The translations under genes and the position numbers were made by a program. The notes beneath the pieces are model-generated. The model saw only the letters and a program-made list of their open reading frames with translations. It ran no database searches and was not told the DNA's origin. A stretch of DNA of 64,000 bases from Candidatus Acidiferrum typicum (GTDB taxonomy: Bacteria; Acidobacteriota; Terriglobia; Acidiferrales; UBA7541), in assembly GCA_002478115.1 (NCBI GenBank), contig DLMH01000093.1, positions 49,711 to 113,710 on the forward strand. Reading direction: 5' to 3'. Below are positions 45,700 to 54,953 of this stretch, in pieces; the first letter of the stretch is position 1; the number at the start of each line of letters is the position of its first letter.

Positions 45700-46095
45700 T
45701 CACTTCTGCGAAGCAGGAGCAAACTGCGCAAACGTAATGAAATGCCCCGCAGGATCTTTCACCCCGATCTCCGTCGAGCCATAAAACGTCTTCCTCTCCG
45801 GCATGTACACTTCCGCGCGTTTCACCGCCGCCTTCACATCCTCCAAATTGTCCACCTGTAAATAGAGAAACGTCGGCCCCTTCCGCACATCCCCCGCAAT
45901 CGCAGGCATATCCTTATCCACGCTAGCGTACGACTGGTACATCACCTCCACGCCGTCCTTCTCCAGAATGACAAATCCCAGTTTGTTCCCTTCCGGCACT
46001 TCGGCGGTTTTTGTGAACCCCAGCCCCTCGACCCAGAACGGCAACACCGGTTCAATCTCCTTCACAAAAAGGACGGGCGTAAGTTTCTTGACCAT
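45700..46095 (-). CDS. VOC superfamily protein
   Basis: A 131-residue protein of the vicinal-oxygen-chelate superfamily. It begins MVKKLTPVLFVKEIEPVLPF with the FWVEGLGF motif and ends VKDPAGHFITFAQFAP, the usual last strand with His/Phe ligand region. In the middle are FVILEKDGVEVMYQSY and TFLYLQVDNLEDVKAAV. Proteins of this kind often annotated as glyoxalase/bleomycin-resistance-like have no defined substrate. It lies convergent to the TonB-dependent receptor with a 55-base gap. The ATG at 46095 has GAAAAGGAG about 10 bases upstream. Confidence 0.85.
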   Translation of the reverse strand: MVKKLTPVLFVKEIEPVLPFWVEGLGFTKTAEVPEGNKLGFVILEKDGVEVMYQSYASVDKDMPAIAGDVRKGPTFLYLQVDNLEDVKAAVKRAEVYMPERKTFYGSTEIGVKDPAGHFITFAQFAPASQK

Positions 46096-46271
46096 GGCTT
46101 TTTTCTCCTTTTCCGCGTGGCTGCATTTCTCTCGGGTTTGCGTCTCTCTTCGGGTGCCCCAAGTGCCTGTTTTTCACCCACGCTCCTGGGTTTGTAGCGG
46201 CCGCCTTCTGAGGCGGGCGCCTTTCAGACTCGAGAAACAAAGTCTGAGCGGGCTCCTATGCGATTCGTCAG

Positions 46272-46414
46272 GGCACGGCTTCACAGCTTGCGGAAAAAGT
46301 CGTTTCTTTAAGAGGCCGGGGCTTCAGCGCCGGCGTAAAACCCTTATAACCAATGGGCTTTAGCCCCTGAAGAGAGTCTTTCCGGTATTTTTCCGCAACC
46401 CGTTCAGCCGTGCC
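46272..46414. repeat. Dispersed element with terminal inverted repeats, GGGCTTTAGCCC family, copy 4
   Basis: The clearest copy, 143 bp. It starts GGCACGGCT and ends AGCCGTGCC, perfect 9-bp inverted ends, with the inner TTGCGGAAAAA (left) and TTTTTCCGCAA (right) also paired. Inside are GGCCGGGGCTTCAGCGCCGGC and ATGGGCTTTAGCCCCTGAAG. It lies in the 466-base gap 46096-46561 with no gene; a further weak GGCTTTAGCC-like fragment follows at about 46435-46460. Confidence 0.87.
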
Positions 46415-46561
46415 GCCTCTGCCGCGTTAGCCCTGCAGCTTTAGCCGCTGAGGGCTGCTTTCTGTTGCTCTCATAAAAACCTCTTGAGCGGAACCGCCGG
46501 AATGCGGTACATTTTGCGTTAGCTTATGGCGAAAGGAAAGCGAAATATAGAAAGGACTTCC

Positions 46562-46840
46562 ATGTCTGCCAGCCGCCGTCTTCAGGACCTCATCTCTATT
46601 GGTCCCGCCATGCTGCGAGACTTTGATCAGCTCGGCATTCACTCCGTCCCTCAACTTGCCAAGCTAGATCCCAAGAAAATGTACGCACGCCTCGAACGGC
46701 TCACCGGTCAACGCCAGGACCCCTGCGTTCTGGATGTCTTTAAGGCGGCGGTGGCCCAGGCACGCAACCCGCGCCTGCCCGCGGAAAAATGCCAGTGGTG
46801 GTATTGGAGCCGGAAAAGAAAAGCCGCCGCCTCTTCGTAG
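46562..46840 (+). CDS. Cdd1-like helix-hairpin-helix protein
   Basis: A 92-residue protein. It matches the pathogenicity-locus/Cdd1 family: LQDLISIGPAMLRDFDQLGI (helix-hairpin-helix), SVPQLAKLDPKKMYARLERL and the conserved GQRQDPCVLDVFKAAVAQAR, followed by a Trp-rich WWYW and a basic tail. The helix-hairpin-helix suggests DNA binding. I chose ATG 46562 because AAGGA lies six bases upstream; an ATG at 46526 would add 12 basic residues and lacks a signal. Function in the cell is not known. It is isolated from neighbours on the other strand. Confidence 0.8.
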   Translation: MSASRRLQDLISIGPAMLRDFDQLGIHSVPQLAKLDPKKMYARLERLTGQRQDPCVLDVFKAAVAQARNPRLPAEKCQWWYWSRKRKAAASS

Positions 46841-46911
46841 GGGTCCAGCACCGCTGGACCCCATGTCCGCACGTTCGATCAATCTTGCGATTTTCTTCGG
46901 TTTTCCGGCGT

Positions 46912-47958
46912 CTACAGATTTAATGCCCCGGAATACACCAACCGCGCCTTTCCCGTGTCTCCCCGCTCAATGCGCCCGATTCGATAGAACTTCTCGCGTC
47001 GCCGCTTCAAATCCGCTTCCACTTCCTTGACGTGCGCGGACGGCACCACAACCACCATCCCCACGCCCATGTTGAACGATTGCAGCAATTCATCCGTCTC
47101 GATTTCACCCAGCTTCGCCAAGTATTTGAAGATCGGAGGAACCGGCCAAGCATCCAGATCAATGATGGCCTTTACCCCGCTGGGAAGTACGCGCGGAAGA
47201 TTGCCCGGCAGCCCCCCACCGGTGATGTGTGCCAGCGCGGAAACCCACCCGCGCGCCAGAATCGTCTTCAGTACCGGCGCGTAGCATAGGTGCGGTCTCA
47301 GCAGTTCCGCTCCAATCTTGTTGCCCACTTCCGCGACATACGTGTCCGGCCTCTGCTTGGCAATTTCAAATACCAGTTTCCGCGCCAGCGAGTAGCCGTT
47401 CGTGTGCAATCCCGTCGATGGCAACGCCAGCAGCGTGTCCCCCGGCTTCACCGCTTTTCCGGTGAGCACTTTCTCCCGCTCCACAACACCGACGATAAAT
47501 CCCGCCAGGTCGTACTCCCCTGGTTGATAGAATCCCGGCATCTCCGCCGTTTCTCCGCCAATCAGCGCGCAGCCCGCTTTCCGGCAGGAACGGCTCATGC
47601 CATCCACAAGCTGCTCCACCACGGTCGCATCCAGCTTCCCCATGGCCAGGTAATCCAGGAAAAACAGCGGCTCCGCTCCCTGAACCAGGATGTCGTTGAT
47701 GCAGTGATTGACAAGGTCCCCGCCCACCGTCGAATGGACGCCCATCGCCATGGCGATCTTCAGCTTCGTCCCCACTCCATCCGCGCTGGACACCAACACT
47801 GGGTCCTTCCATTTCTTGATATCCAGCGCAAACAGCGCGCTGAATCCGCCGATCCCTCCCAGCACCGCAGGCGTAAACGTGCGGCTGGCTAGATGACGTA
47901 TGCGCTGCTTCGCGTCATTGGCAACAGCTAGATTGACTCCGGCGTCGGCATATTTCAT
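46912..47958 (-). CDS. purM: Phosphoribosylformylglycinamidine cyclo-ligase
   Basis: A 348-residue AIR synthetase that closes the imidazole ring in purine synthesis. The N-terminal YADAGVNLAVAND, the GIGGFSALF block, the LVSSADGVGTKLKIA loop with ATP-binding glycines, NDILVQGAEPLFFLDY, CALIGGETAEMPGFY and the C-terminal FNMGVGMVVVVP block are all present. The ATG at 47958 was chosen, since the long upstream extension (to 48060) is low-complexity and not conserved. It is the last purine gene of the cluster; lepB lies 178 bases upstream on the same strand. Confidence 0.95.
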   Translation of the reverse strand: MKYADAGVNLAVANDAKQRIRHLASRTFTPAVLGGIGGFSALFALDIKKWKDPVLVSSADGVGTKLKIAMAMGVHSTVGGDLVNHCINDILVQGAEPLFFLDYLAMGKLDATVVEQLVDGMSRSCRKAGCALIGGETAEMPGFYQPGEYDLAGFIVGVVEREKVLTGKAVKPGDTLLALPSTGLHTNGYSLARKLVFEIAKQRPDTYVAEVGNKIGAELLRPHLCYAPVLKTILARGWVSALAHITGGGLPGNLPRVLPSGVKAIIDLDAWPVPPIFKYLAKLGEIETDELLQSFNMGVGMVVVVPSAHVKEVEADLKRRREKFYRIGRIERGDTGKARLVYSGALNL

Positions 47959-48136
47959 GGTCTGCCGCCTTAACCCTTTGATCGGTGACGCTACCTCTGA
48001 CGGGGAAGTCTGCCGGCTCATTTCCTGCGGGGCGGGGGGCGGCCACGAGGGAAGAGTCACCCGTCACACACTGTGGGAGATCCCGCTTCTACTTCTGGAA
48101 CTGGTCCGGTCATTGGCAGTGCCGGACCCCTACAGC

Positions 48137-48859
48137 TTAAAACAGATGGAACAGCCTGCGCCACCGCACTGTCCCGGGATGTATCACTGCATTGGCATAC
48201 GCTTCAAATCTCGCCAGGATATCCCCGTTCCACGCATCCCGCGGCGCATCCAACGACATATAAATGATCACCGGCGTGCCGATGATGTTGTTGCGCGGGA
48301 CACAGCCCCAGAAGCGGCTGTCTTCCGAATTCTCGCGGTTATCACCCATGGCGAAATAACAGTTCTCTGGCACCCTGTAGGGCAGCCCGCCGTACGCAAC
48401 CTTGAGTTGGTCAGGCCGCGGCGCTTCGGAACGCCCCAGCGTGTAATTCTCCTCGAGCCTTTTTCCGTTGATCCACACCGCGCCGTCGTGCACATCCACG
48501 GTTTCCCCGGGCAGCCCGATCACGCGCTTCACATAGTCCGGCAAATCGGGAGCGAACGGGGGCTTGAAAATGATGATCTGCTGCCGATGCGGATCCCGCC
48601 ACAGCGGCACGTGCCAATTCGTAAACGGCACCCCGGCATCGTAGCCCAGCCGGCTTATGATCAGGTGATCCCCGATCAGCAACGTGTCTTCCATCGAGCC
48701 CGATGGGATCACGCGCGCCTGCCCCAGCGTTCCATTGATCAGCATGAACGCCAGGATCACCCAGAACCAGGCGATGATCTCGCTCTTCACCTTCGCGCTC
48801 ATCGGCACTTCCGCTTCCTTCGCGCTTCTCTTCTTGCTCTTGGTTGCGTCAGCTTTCAC
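48137..48859 (-). CDS. lepB: Signal peptidase I
   Basis: A 240-residue membrane-bound serine protease that removes signal peptides from exported proteins. The single N-terminal membrane span is at ~28-46 (IAWFWVILAFMLINGTLG), followed by the catalytic Ser55 in IPSGSMEDTL, Lys111 in YVKRVIGLPGE and the MGDNRENSEDSRFWG block. The start is GTG at 48859, inside purF by 11 bases (48849-48859), so it is translationally coupled; a Met at residue 20 is an alternative. It is unusual to see lepB in a purine operon. It faces the inside of the operon between purF and purM. Confidence 0.93.
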   Translation of the reverse strand: MKADATKSKKRSAKEAEVPMSAKVKSEIIAWFWVILAFMLINGTLGQARVIPSGSMEDTLLIGDHLIISRLGYDAGVPFTNWHVPLWRDPHRQQIIIFKPPFAPDLPDYVKRVIGLPGETVDVHDGAVWINGKRLEENYTLGRSEAPRPDQLKVAYGGLPYRVPENCYFAMGDNRENSEDSRFWGCVPRNNIIGTPVIIYMSLDAPRDAWNGDILARFEAYANAVIHPGTVRWRRLFHLF

Positions 48860-50315
48860 GTTGCACCGTCACCTCTTCGGCCAATTTCTTCGCGCCCGCG
48901 CCTTCACGCACTTCCAGTTGCACCAGGTCGGTCGGATAAACGCCCGTGTAGCACGAAGTGCAGAAGTCTCCCTTGGTGTCATTCACCGCCTGCTTCAGCC
49001 CCGCCATCGACAGGTATCCCAGCGAATCCGCGCCCAAATACTTGCGGATCTCTTCCGGCGAATTGGCCGAAGCAATCAATTCCTCGCGCGTGGGCGTATC
49101 CACGCCGTAATAGCACGGTGAAATCGTCGGCGGGCAACTGATGCGCATGTGTACTTCCGTCGCGCCCGCTTCCCGCACCATGCGCACAAGCTTTCTGCTG
49201 GTTGTGCCGCGCACGATCGAATCGTCCACCAGCACCACGCGCTTCCCTTTAATCAATTCGCGCACTGGATTCAGCTTCAGCTTCACTCCAAAATTCCGGA
49301 TGGCCTGCGACGGCTCGATGAACGTGCGCCCGATGTAGTGATTCCGGATCAGCCCCATGCGGAACGGGATCTTCGATTCCAGCGCAAACCCGATCGCCGC
49401 CGGCACTCCCGAGTCCGGAATCGGCACGATCATATCCGCTTCCACCGGATGTTCCCGCGCCAGCAATCGCCCCAGCATCTCGCGCGATTCGTTCACCGAG
49501 CGGCCGAAAATAATGCTGTCCGGCCTCGAAAAATACACGTGCTCGAAAATGCAGTATTGGTGCGGCTTCGGCGGGCTGAAGTGGATGGACTCCAACCCCG
49601 ATCGCGAAATCCGCAGCATCTCGCCCGGCTGAATTTCCCGCACGTATTGCGCGTTCAATAAATCGAAAGCGCACGTTTCCGACGCCACCAGCCACGCGTC
49701 CCCGTTTTCCGTGGACGGAATCCTTCCCAGTACCAGCGGCCGGAATCCCCGCGGATCTCTTACGGCGTAGAGTTCGTCCGGGGTCAGCACCAGCAGCGAA
49801 TACGCGCCCTCCAGTTGGTTCAGCGCATCGCCCAGCGCCCCGGAAAAATTCCGCGCCTGCGAACGCGCGATCAGGTGCACGATCACTTCCGTGTCGCTGT
49901 TCGCCTGGAAAATCGATCCACGATGCTCCAGCTTCCGCCGCCATTCGCCCGCGTTCGTCAGGTTGCCGTTGTGCGCCACCGCGATCTTGCCCTTGCTGCA
50001 ATCCACCAGGATCGGCTGCGCGTTCAGGAGCCCCTTGTCGCCCGCCGTCGAATACCGCGTGTGCCCGATCGCGCTCGTGCCCGGCAGCTTCGCCAGCACG
50101 CGCGGCTGAAAAATCTCTTCCACTTCGCCCATGGCCCTGTGCATGTTCAGGTCGCCACCCGAACTGGCCACAATCCCCGCCGATTCCTGGCCGCGATGCT
50201 GCAGCGCGTACAGCCCCAGATACGTCAGGTTCGCCGCTTCCGGGTGGCCGAACACGCCAAACACACCGCATTCGTCGTGAAAATGATCGTCCGCGTAGGC
50301 CAATTTAGTCTTCAC
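48849..50315 (-). CDS. purF: Amidophosphoribosyltransferase
   Basis: A 488-residue enzyme that makes 5-phosphoribosylamine, the first step of purine synthesis. The N-terminal catalytic Cys16 follows a short propeptide (to HDE) that must be removed. The PRPP loop is VVLVDDSIVRGTTSRKL. It appears to be the iron-sulfur type: cysteines in YCIFEHVYF, SCPPTISPC and CTSC line up with the four cluster ligands of Bacillus PurF. The start is GTG at 50315, overlapping the upstream membrane protein stop by four bases (GTGA). It precedes lepB. Confidence 0.95.
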   Translation of the reverse strand: MKTKLAYADDHFHDECGVFGVFGHPEAANLTYLGLYALQHRGQESAGIVASSGGDLNMHRAMGEVEEIFQPRVLAKLPGTSAIGHTRYSTAGDKGLLNAQPILVDCSKGKIAVAHNGNLTNAGEWRRKLEHRGSIFQANSDTEVIVHLIARSQARNFSGALGDALNQLEGAYSLLVLTPDELYAVRDPRGFRPLVLGRIPSTENGDAWLVASETCAFDLLNAQYVREIQPGEMLRISRSGLESIHFSPPKPHQYCIFEHVYFSRPDSIIFGRSVNESREMLGRLLAREHPVEADMIVPIPDSGVPAAIGFALESKIPFRMGLIRNHYIGRTFIEPSQAIRNFGVKLKLNPVRELIKGKRVVLVDDSIVRGTTSRKLVRMVREAGATEVHMRISCPPTISPCYYGVDTPTREELIASANSPEEIRKYLGADSLGYLSMAGLKQAVNDTKGDFCTSCYTGVYPTDLVQLEVREGAGAKKLAEEVTVQRES

Positions 50316-50707
50316 GCCGGTCTCACCTTTGTTCGGAGCTCGGTCCTTACGGTCGGCGCCAATAACAGCATTAGAGCTACTATGAAAAAAATTGTGGGGG
50401 CCACCTCTGCCTCGTTAAATTGTCCTTTGTAGAGCCCAAACAACAGATGACGAGCGATTCCAAACGAGCACGCGACGATGACCGCGCTCACCGCCCAAGG
50501 GGCCCGCACTGCGACGCCCACGAATGCGAACACATTAACAAGCGAGAACGCGACGATCATAAACATCACACCCCAAGTCCCCCACGGAACCCTGAGGTGC
50601 CCAGAGAAATAACGAACTAGCAGTAATCCAATCACGCCAAAGCCAAGCACCCCGAAGTAGAAGAGGAGCCACCAGCGAGCTAGCTTTGCAGCGAGTAGTG
50701 AGTCCAT
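50312..50707 (-). CDS. Small four-span membrane protein inside the purine operon
   Basis: A 131-residue hydrophobic protein. Four membrane spans are visible: about 12-31, 43-63, 70-86 and 104-119. It has no charged active-site pattern I recognise. Its ATG lies two bases after the purL stop and its stop overlaps purF, so it is locked into the operon. Base composition is a little lower in GC than the flanking pur genes, which suggests it was added later. A relation to nucleoside transport is conceivable but is not supported by any motif. The start at 50707 is preferred over a longer frame to 50752 that would overlap purL. Confidence 0.7.
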   Translation of the reverse strand: MDSLLAAKLARWWLLFYFGVLGFGVIGLLLVRYFSGHLRVPWGTWGVMFMIVAFSLVNVFAFVGVAVRAPWAVSAVIVACSFGIARHLLFGLYKGQFNEAEVAPTIFFIVALMLLLAPTVRTELRTKVRPA

Positions 50708-50709
50708 TC

Positions 50710-53115
50710 CTAGCCCCGGTTCGTAATTGTTCGCTCGAGCGAGTTGGCCCAAATATCCTGCAGCGCAGCGACAGTGGCCGCAATCACTGCATGCCCCTTA
50801 TATTCGATGCGCAGCGTATTGTCACCCGTCACTTTGCCGATTTCGTGCGCGCCCACCCCATATTGTCTCGCAGTATTCCGCAGAGCGGTAAGCTTTTCCG
50901 GTGAAACGGAAACCACCACGCGCGCCACGCGCTCGCCGAAGAGCGCGTACTCTGCACTCACGTCTTCCGGCACCGCCACACTCGCTCCGAGCCCCGCTGC
51001 TGCGAAGCACGATTCCGCCAGCGTAACCGCCAGCCCGCCGTCGCTCACGTCATGCGCCGATTGCAGCGTCCCTGCTTCGGCCAGGGTTACCAGGCAATCG
51101 ATCACCCATTTCTCCGCGGCAAGTTCAATCGCCGGTGGTTCCCCGGCCACAATTCCGCCAATCGTCTTGGAATATTCAGAAGAAGAAAACTCCCGTTGCT
51201 TCCCGGCCCGCGGCGGAGCCTGGTGCGCCGCTTTTGAGGATGTGGATCCGTCGAGAAGCACGATCACATCCCCTTCCTTCCGCAACGCCACCTTCAAAAC
51301 CTTCGACGCATCCTCCAGAATCCCCAACATCCCAATCACCGGCGTCGGATAAATCGATTTCCTCAGCGTCTCGTTATAAAAACTCACGTTCCCGCCGGTA
51401 ATCGGCGTGCCCAGCGCCACACACGCCTCGCCCACTCCATCGACGGCCTGCGAAAATTGCCACATCACCTCTGGCTTCTCCGGGCTGCCAAAGTTCAAGC
51501 AATTCGTCGCCGCAATCGGCCGCGCCCCGCTGGCCGCCACATTCCGCGCCGCTTCGGCGACCGCGTGCATCGCGCCCAGCTTCGGATTCAGGAAGCTCCA
51601 GCGGCCATTGCCATCCGTCGCCAGCGCCAATGCCCGCTTCGTTTCCTTGATCCGCACCACCGCCGCGTCGCTCGCGCCCGGCCCCGCCAGCGTATTCGTC
51701 CGCACCATCGTGTCGTACTGCTCGGTGATCCAATGCTTCGACGCAATCGTCGGCGATGCCAGCAGTTTCTTGAAATTCTCCGTCAGCTCCGTCCCGTCCC
51801 CGGCGAAATGGAACCAGTCCAGTTCGCTCTCTTTCCGCGCCTTCGGCTCCGTGATCGGCCGGTTGTACACCGGCCCTTCCTCCGCCAGCGGGTGCGCCGG
51901 AATCTGCGCCACTACTTTGCCGTGGTTCTTCACCACCAGCAGCCCGCCGTCCTTCACTTCGCCCACCACCGTCGCGTCCAGTCCCCACTTCTTGAATACC
52001 GCCAGCACTTCCTGCTCGCGTCCGCGCTCCGCCACCAGCAGCATGCGCTCCTGCGATTCGCTCAGCATGATCTCGTACGGGCTCATCCCCGTCTCGCGCT
52101 GCGGCACCTTCGCCAGGTCAATCTCGATTCCCGTCGCCCCGCGCGACGCCATCTCGCACGTCGAGCACGTCAGCCCCGCCGCGCCCATGTCCTGAATCGC
52201 CACCACCGCGCCCGTTTTCATCGCCTCCAGGCACGCCTCCAGCAGCAGTTTCTCCATGAACGGGTCGCCCACCTGCACATTGGGCCGCTTCTGCTGCGAT
52301 TCCTCCGTAAACTCCGCCGACGCCAGCAGCGAAGCGCCGTGAATGCCGTCGCGCCCCGTCTTCGCGCCCACATAAATCACGGGATTCCCGGTCCCCTTGG
52401 CCTTCGCAAAGAAGAGGTCTTCTTTCCGCGCAATCCCCAACGCCAGCGCATTCACCAGCGGATTCTGCGAATAGCAAGGCTCGAACGCCACTTCCCCGCC
52501 CACCGTCGGCACGCCAAAGCAATTTCCGTAACTTCCCACTCCGCGGATCACCCCATCCAAAATCCGCCGGTTCTTCGCCGCCTCTTCTTCGCTGGTTTTG
52601 CGGGTCGCGGCTTCAGTTGATCCTGAGCTACGAAGGGCCGCGACATTCCCGGTTCCCTTTGCGGCCTGGGCTTTATCCCCTGAAGCGGTAGCCGCCGCAA
52701 TCTCCCCAAACCGCAGCGAATCCATCACCGCAATCGGCCGCGCTCCCATCGTGAAAATGTCGCGCAAAATTCCGCCAACGCCCGTCGTCGCTCCCTGAAA
52801 CGGTTCCACAAAGCTCGGATGGTTGTGCGATTCGATCTTGAACGCCGCCACCAGCCCGTCGCCAATATCCACCACGCCGGCGTTTTCTCCCGGCCCCTGC
52901 ACCACCAGCTTGCCGCGCGTCGGCAAGCGCTTCAAATGCACTTTGCTCGATTTGTACGAGCAGTGCTCGCTCCACATCACGCTGAAGATGCCCAGCTCCG
53001 TGATGTTCGGGTCGCGCCTCAGTATCTTCTGGATGCGCGCGTACTCTTCCCGCGTTACGCCATGTTCCGCCGCAATTTCCGGCGTCACCTTAATCTCCGT
53101 CTGTGCCGTCGCCAT
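50710..53115 (-). CDS. purL: Phosphoribosylformylglycinamidine synthase subunit PurL, with a repeat-derived insertion
   Basis: An 801-residue small-type PurL (needs PurQ and PurS) that turns FGAR into FGAM with ammonia from PurQ. Conserved blocks: [19 protein letters not shown] (~48-66), [30 protein letters not shown] (~93-106), [18 protein letters not shown] (~192-209), and [16 protein letters not shown] later. Between the GEI at ~137-139 and [11 protein letters not shown] at ~182-192 lies about 41 extra Ala/Ser/Thr/Lys-rich residues not expected in the family (see separate entry). The ATG at 53115 is the start. No purS is in the window. The gene sits between purQ and a membrane protein. Confidence 0.95.
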   Translation of the reverse strand: MATAQTEIKVTPEIAAEHGVTREEYARIQKILRRDPNITELGIFSVMWSEHCSYKSSKVHLKRLPTRGKLVVQGPGENAGVVDIGDGLVAAFKIESHNHPSFVEPFQGATTGVGGILRDIFTMGARPIAVMDSLRFGEIAAATASGDKAQAAKGTGNVAALRSSGSTEAATRKTSEEEAAKNRRILDGVIRGVGSYGNCFGVPTVGGEVAFEPCYSQNPLVNALALGIARKEDLFFAKAKGTGNPVIYVGAKTGRDGIHGASLLASAEFTEESQQKRPNVQVGDPFMEKLLLEACLEAMKTGAVVAIQDMGAAGLTCSTCEMASRGATGIEIDLAKVPQRETGMSPYEIMLSESQERMLLVAERGREQEVLAVFKKWGLDATVVGEVKDGGLLVVKNHGKVVAQIPAHPLAEEGPVYNRPITEPKARKESELDWFHFAGDGTELTENFKKLLASPTIASKHWITEQYDTMVRTNTLAGPGASDAAVVRIKETKRALALATDGNGRWSFLNPKLGAMHAVAEAARNVAASGARPIAATNCLNFGSPEKPEVMWQFSQAVDGVGEACVALGTPITGGNVSFYNETLRKSIYPTPVIGMLGILEDASKVLKVALRKEGDVIVLLDGSTSSKAAHQAPPRAGKQREFSSSEYSKTIGGIVAGEPPAIELAAEKWVIDCLVTLAEAGTLQSAHDVSDGGLAVTLAESCFAAAGLGASVAVPEDVSAEYALFGERVARVVVSVSPEKLTALRNTARQYGVGAHEIGKVTGDNTLRIEYKGHAVIAATVAALQDIWANSLERTITNRG
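52576..52698. repeat. Putative GGGCTTTAGCCC-family element inserted in frame in purL
   Basis: The stretch coding for purL residues ~140-180 carries GTCGCGGC (52604-52611) paired with GCCGCGAC (52637-52644), then CGACATT, and then GGGCTTTATCCCCTGAAG (52668-52685), which matches the GGGCTTTAGCCCCTGAAG core of copy 4 at 17 of 18 bases. The order hairpin, CGACATT, about 20 bases, core is the same as in copy 1. GCGGC occurs at both edges and might be a target duplication. The length is a multiple of three, so the frame survives. Confidence 0.6.
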
Positions 53116-53192
53116 TTGTAGCCTTTTGTGAGTGTCGAAAACCGTGAGGGCAAGATGCCTCGTGCCCCCACGCCCCTAATCTTTGCCGTGCT

Positions 53193-53903
53193 TCACGCTG
53201 TCGCCTTTGCCGCGCCCATCAACGCTTCCACCATCGACTGGAAGACCACAATCCCATCTTCGGAATCGAGCGCACCTTCCATCGCCCGTTCCGGATGTGG
53301 CATCAACCCGGCCACGTTGCGCTCGCGGTTGCAAATCCCCGCAATATTGGCCATGGACCCGTTCGGATTCCCCGCCTTATCATCTAGCCCGTCCGGCGTC
53401 GTGTAGCGAAACAAAATCTGCCGGCTCCTCTCCAGCTCCGCCAGCGTTGCCGCGTCGCAGTTATAATTCCCGTCGCTGTGCGCAATCGGAATCTTCAGGA
53501 TCTGGCCTTGCTTCGCCGCGCAAGTGAACGGGCTGTCCGTCTGCTCCACGCGAATGTGCACGTGCCGGCAGATGAATCGCAGCCCCGCATTTCGCATCAT
53601 CGCTCCTGGCAGCAGCCCTGCCTCGCACAGAATCTGGAACCCGTTGCAGATGCCCAGCACCAGCCCCCCACTCTTCGCGAACTTCTCCACCGCATTCATC
53701 ACCGGCGAAAAACGCGCGATCGCTCCCGTCCTCAGATAATCGCCGTAGGAAAATCCCCCGGGCAAAATGATCGCGTCGCATCCAACCAAGTCTTCGGATT
53801 GGTGCCAGATGAATTCCACCGGCTTCTGCAGCACGTGGCCGATGGCGTGAAACGCGTCGTGATCGCAATTGGACCCCGGAAAGACCACCACTCCAAATTT
53901 CAC
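53193..53903 (-). CDS. purQ: Phosphoribosylformylglycinamidine synthase subunit PurQ
   Basis: A 236-residue glutaminase that feeds ammonia to PurL. The class I amidotransferase triad is present: Cys86 in GICNGFQIL, and His-Glu in [10 protein letters not shown] (~209-213). The N-terminal [10 protein letters not shown] and the [18 protein letters not shown] blocks are typical. The start is GTG at 53903 with GGAGG six bases upstream. It is the first gene of the purine cluster on this strand, followed by purL after 77 bases. The small purS gene usually found before it is not present. Confidence 0.95.
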   Translation of the reverse strand: MKFGVVVFPGSNCDHDAFHAIGHVLQKPVEFIWHQSEDLVGCDAIILPGGFSYGDYLRTGAIARFSPVMNAVEKFAKSGGLVLGICNGFQILCEAGLLPGAMMRNAGLRFICRHVHIRVEQTDSPFTCAAKQGQILKIPIAHSDGNYNCDAATLAELERSRQILFRYTTPDGLDDKAGNPNGSMANIAGICNRERNVAGLMPHPERAMEGALDSEDGIVVFQSMVEALMGAAKATA

Positions 53904-54032
53904 GATGTTCCTCCGGGTAGCATGAATGGAAAATCCAATTTTAGCACATCAGGTGGCCAGCACAGCCACAGTTGTAGCGCACGGCGAGCGTCACGCCTCG
54001 CCCCGCATGAGTGGAAACTCAGAGAATTCTCA

Positions 54033-54947
54033 TCAGCTTTTCGCCGCAGGGACTCCGCCAGGATTCACGGCTGGATTCCCCGGTGCCTGTATCACGCCGT
54101 CCAGGCCGAGGACATTCACCAAACTGGAATTCGAGGGCACGATGTATTTCGTATTCTGCGCAAGTGTGTTGTTCAGAACTTCGAGGCGCCGCATCATTTC
54201 CGCGCGCTCTTTGAAATAGGTTTCGGCAGCGGTGGAGACCAGTTTGATGGCCTCTGCTTCCGCGTTGGCGCGGGTGATGCGGGCTTGCGCGTCGCCTTCG
54301 GCCTTCAAAATCTCAGATTGCTTTTTCCCCTCCGCCTGCAAAATCTGGCTCTGCTTGATGCCTTCCGCTTCCAGCACAGCGGCGCGCTTCTCGCGTTCCG
54401 CCTTCATCTGCCGGGACATCGCGTCGGTGATATCGCGAGGCGGTTCGATCTTCTGCACCTCCACGCGGGTCACCTTGCAGCCCCAGTTGTTGGTGGCTTC
54501 GTCCAGCACTTCGCGCAAATTCGTGTTGATCATGTCGCGCGCCACCAGCGTTTCGTCCAGCGTGCGATCCCCAATCAGGTTGCGCAGGTTGGTTTGCGCC
54601 AATGTCGTGCACGCATATCCGAAATCCTGCACTTCGTATTGCGACTTCACCGGATCGATCACCTTGTAGTACACCACCGCGTCCACTTCCACGGTCACAT
54701 TGTCCTTCGTGATCAGCTTTTGCGGTGGCACCGTGATCACCTGCTCGCGCATATCCACCCGCACAATGTCGTCCACAAACGGCATGATGAACGTCAGCCC
54801 GGACTGCGCCATCGCGTGGTATTTCCCCAGCCGCGTGATCAACCCTTTTTCATACTGCTTCACCGTGCGCGCCGCTTTTGCCAGAGTCAGCAGCGCAAAA
54901 ATTACTATGACGACCAGAAATACCATAATCCCAAAGCTAGGATCCAT
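54033..54947 (-). CDS. SPFH/stomatin-like membrane protein
   Basis: A 304-residue protein with an N-terminal membrane helix (MDPSFGIMVFLVVIVIFALL), an SPFH domain (~28-170, opening with VKQYEKGLITRLGKYHAMAQ and including the VDMREQVITVPPQKLITKDN block) and a coiled-coil region with repeated LEAEG / LQAEG / LKAEG motifs. The C-terminus is Pro/Asn rich. Such QmcA/paraslipin proteins form oligomeric rings in the membrane and protect or organise membrane enzymes. It lies seven bases after the nfeD-like gene, the usual NfeD-stomatin operon. The ATG at 54947 is the start. Confidence 0.92.
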   Translation of the reverse strand: MDPSFGIMVFLVVIVIFALLTLAKAARTVKQYEKGLITRLGKYHAMAQSGLTFIMPFVDDIVRVDMREQVITVPPQKLITKDNVTVEVDAVVYYKVIDPVKSQYEVQDFGYACTTLAQTNLRNLIGDRTLDETLVARDMINTNLREVLDEATNNWGCKVTRVEVQKIEPPRDITDAMSRQMKAEREKRAAVLEAEGIKQSQILQAEGKKQSEILKAEGDAQARITRANAEAEAIKLVSTAAETYFKERAEMMRRLEVLNNTLAQNTKYIVPSNSSLVNVLGLDGVIQAPGNPAVNPGGVPAAKS

Positions 54948-54953
54948 GTCTGC

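Noticed and set aside
51457..52620. 387-residue plus-strand frame antisense to purL
   Set aside because: It is Arg/His-rich with no motif, which is the usual shadow of a GC-rich coding strand; PurL on the other strand is unambiguous.
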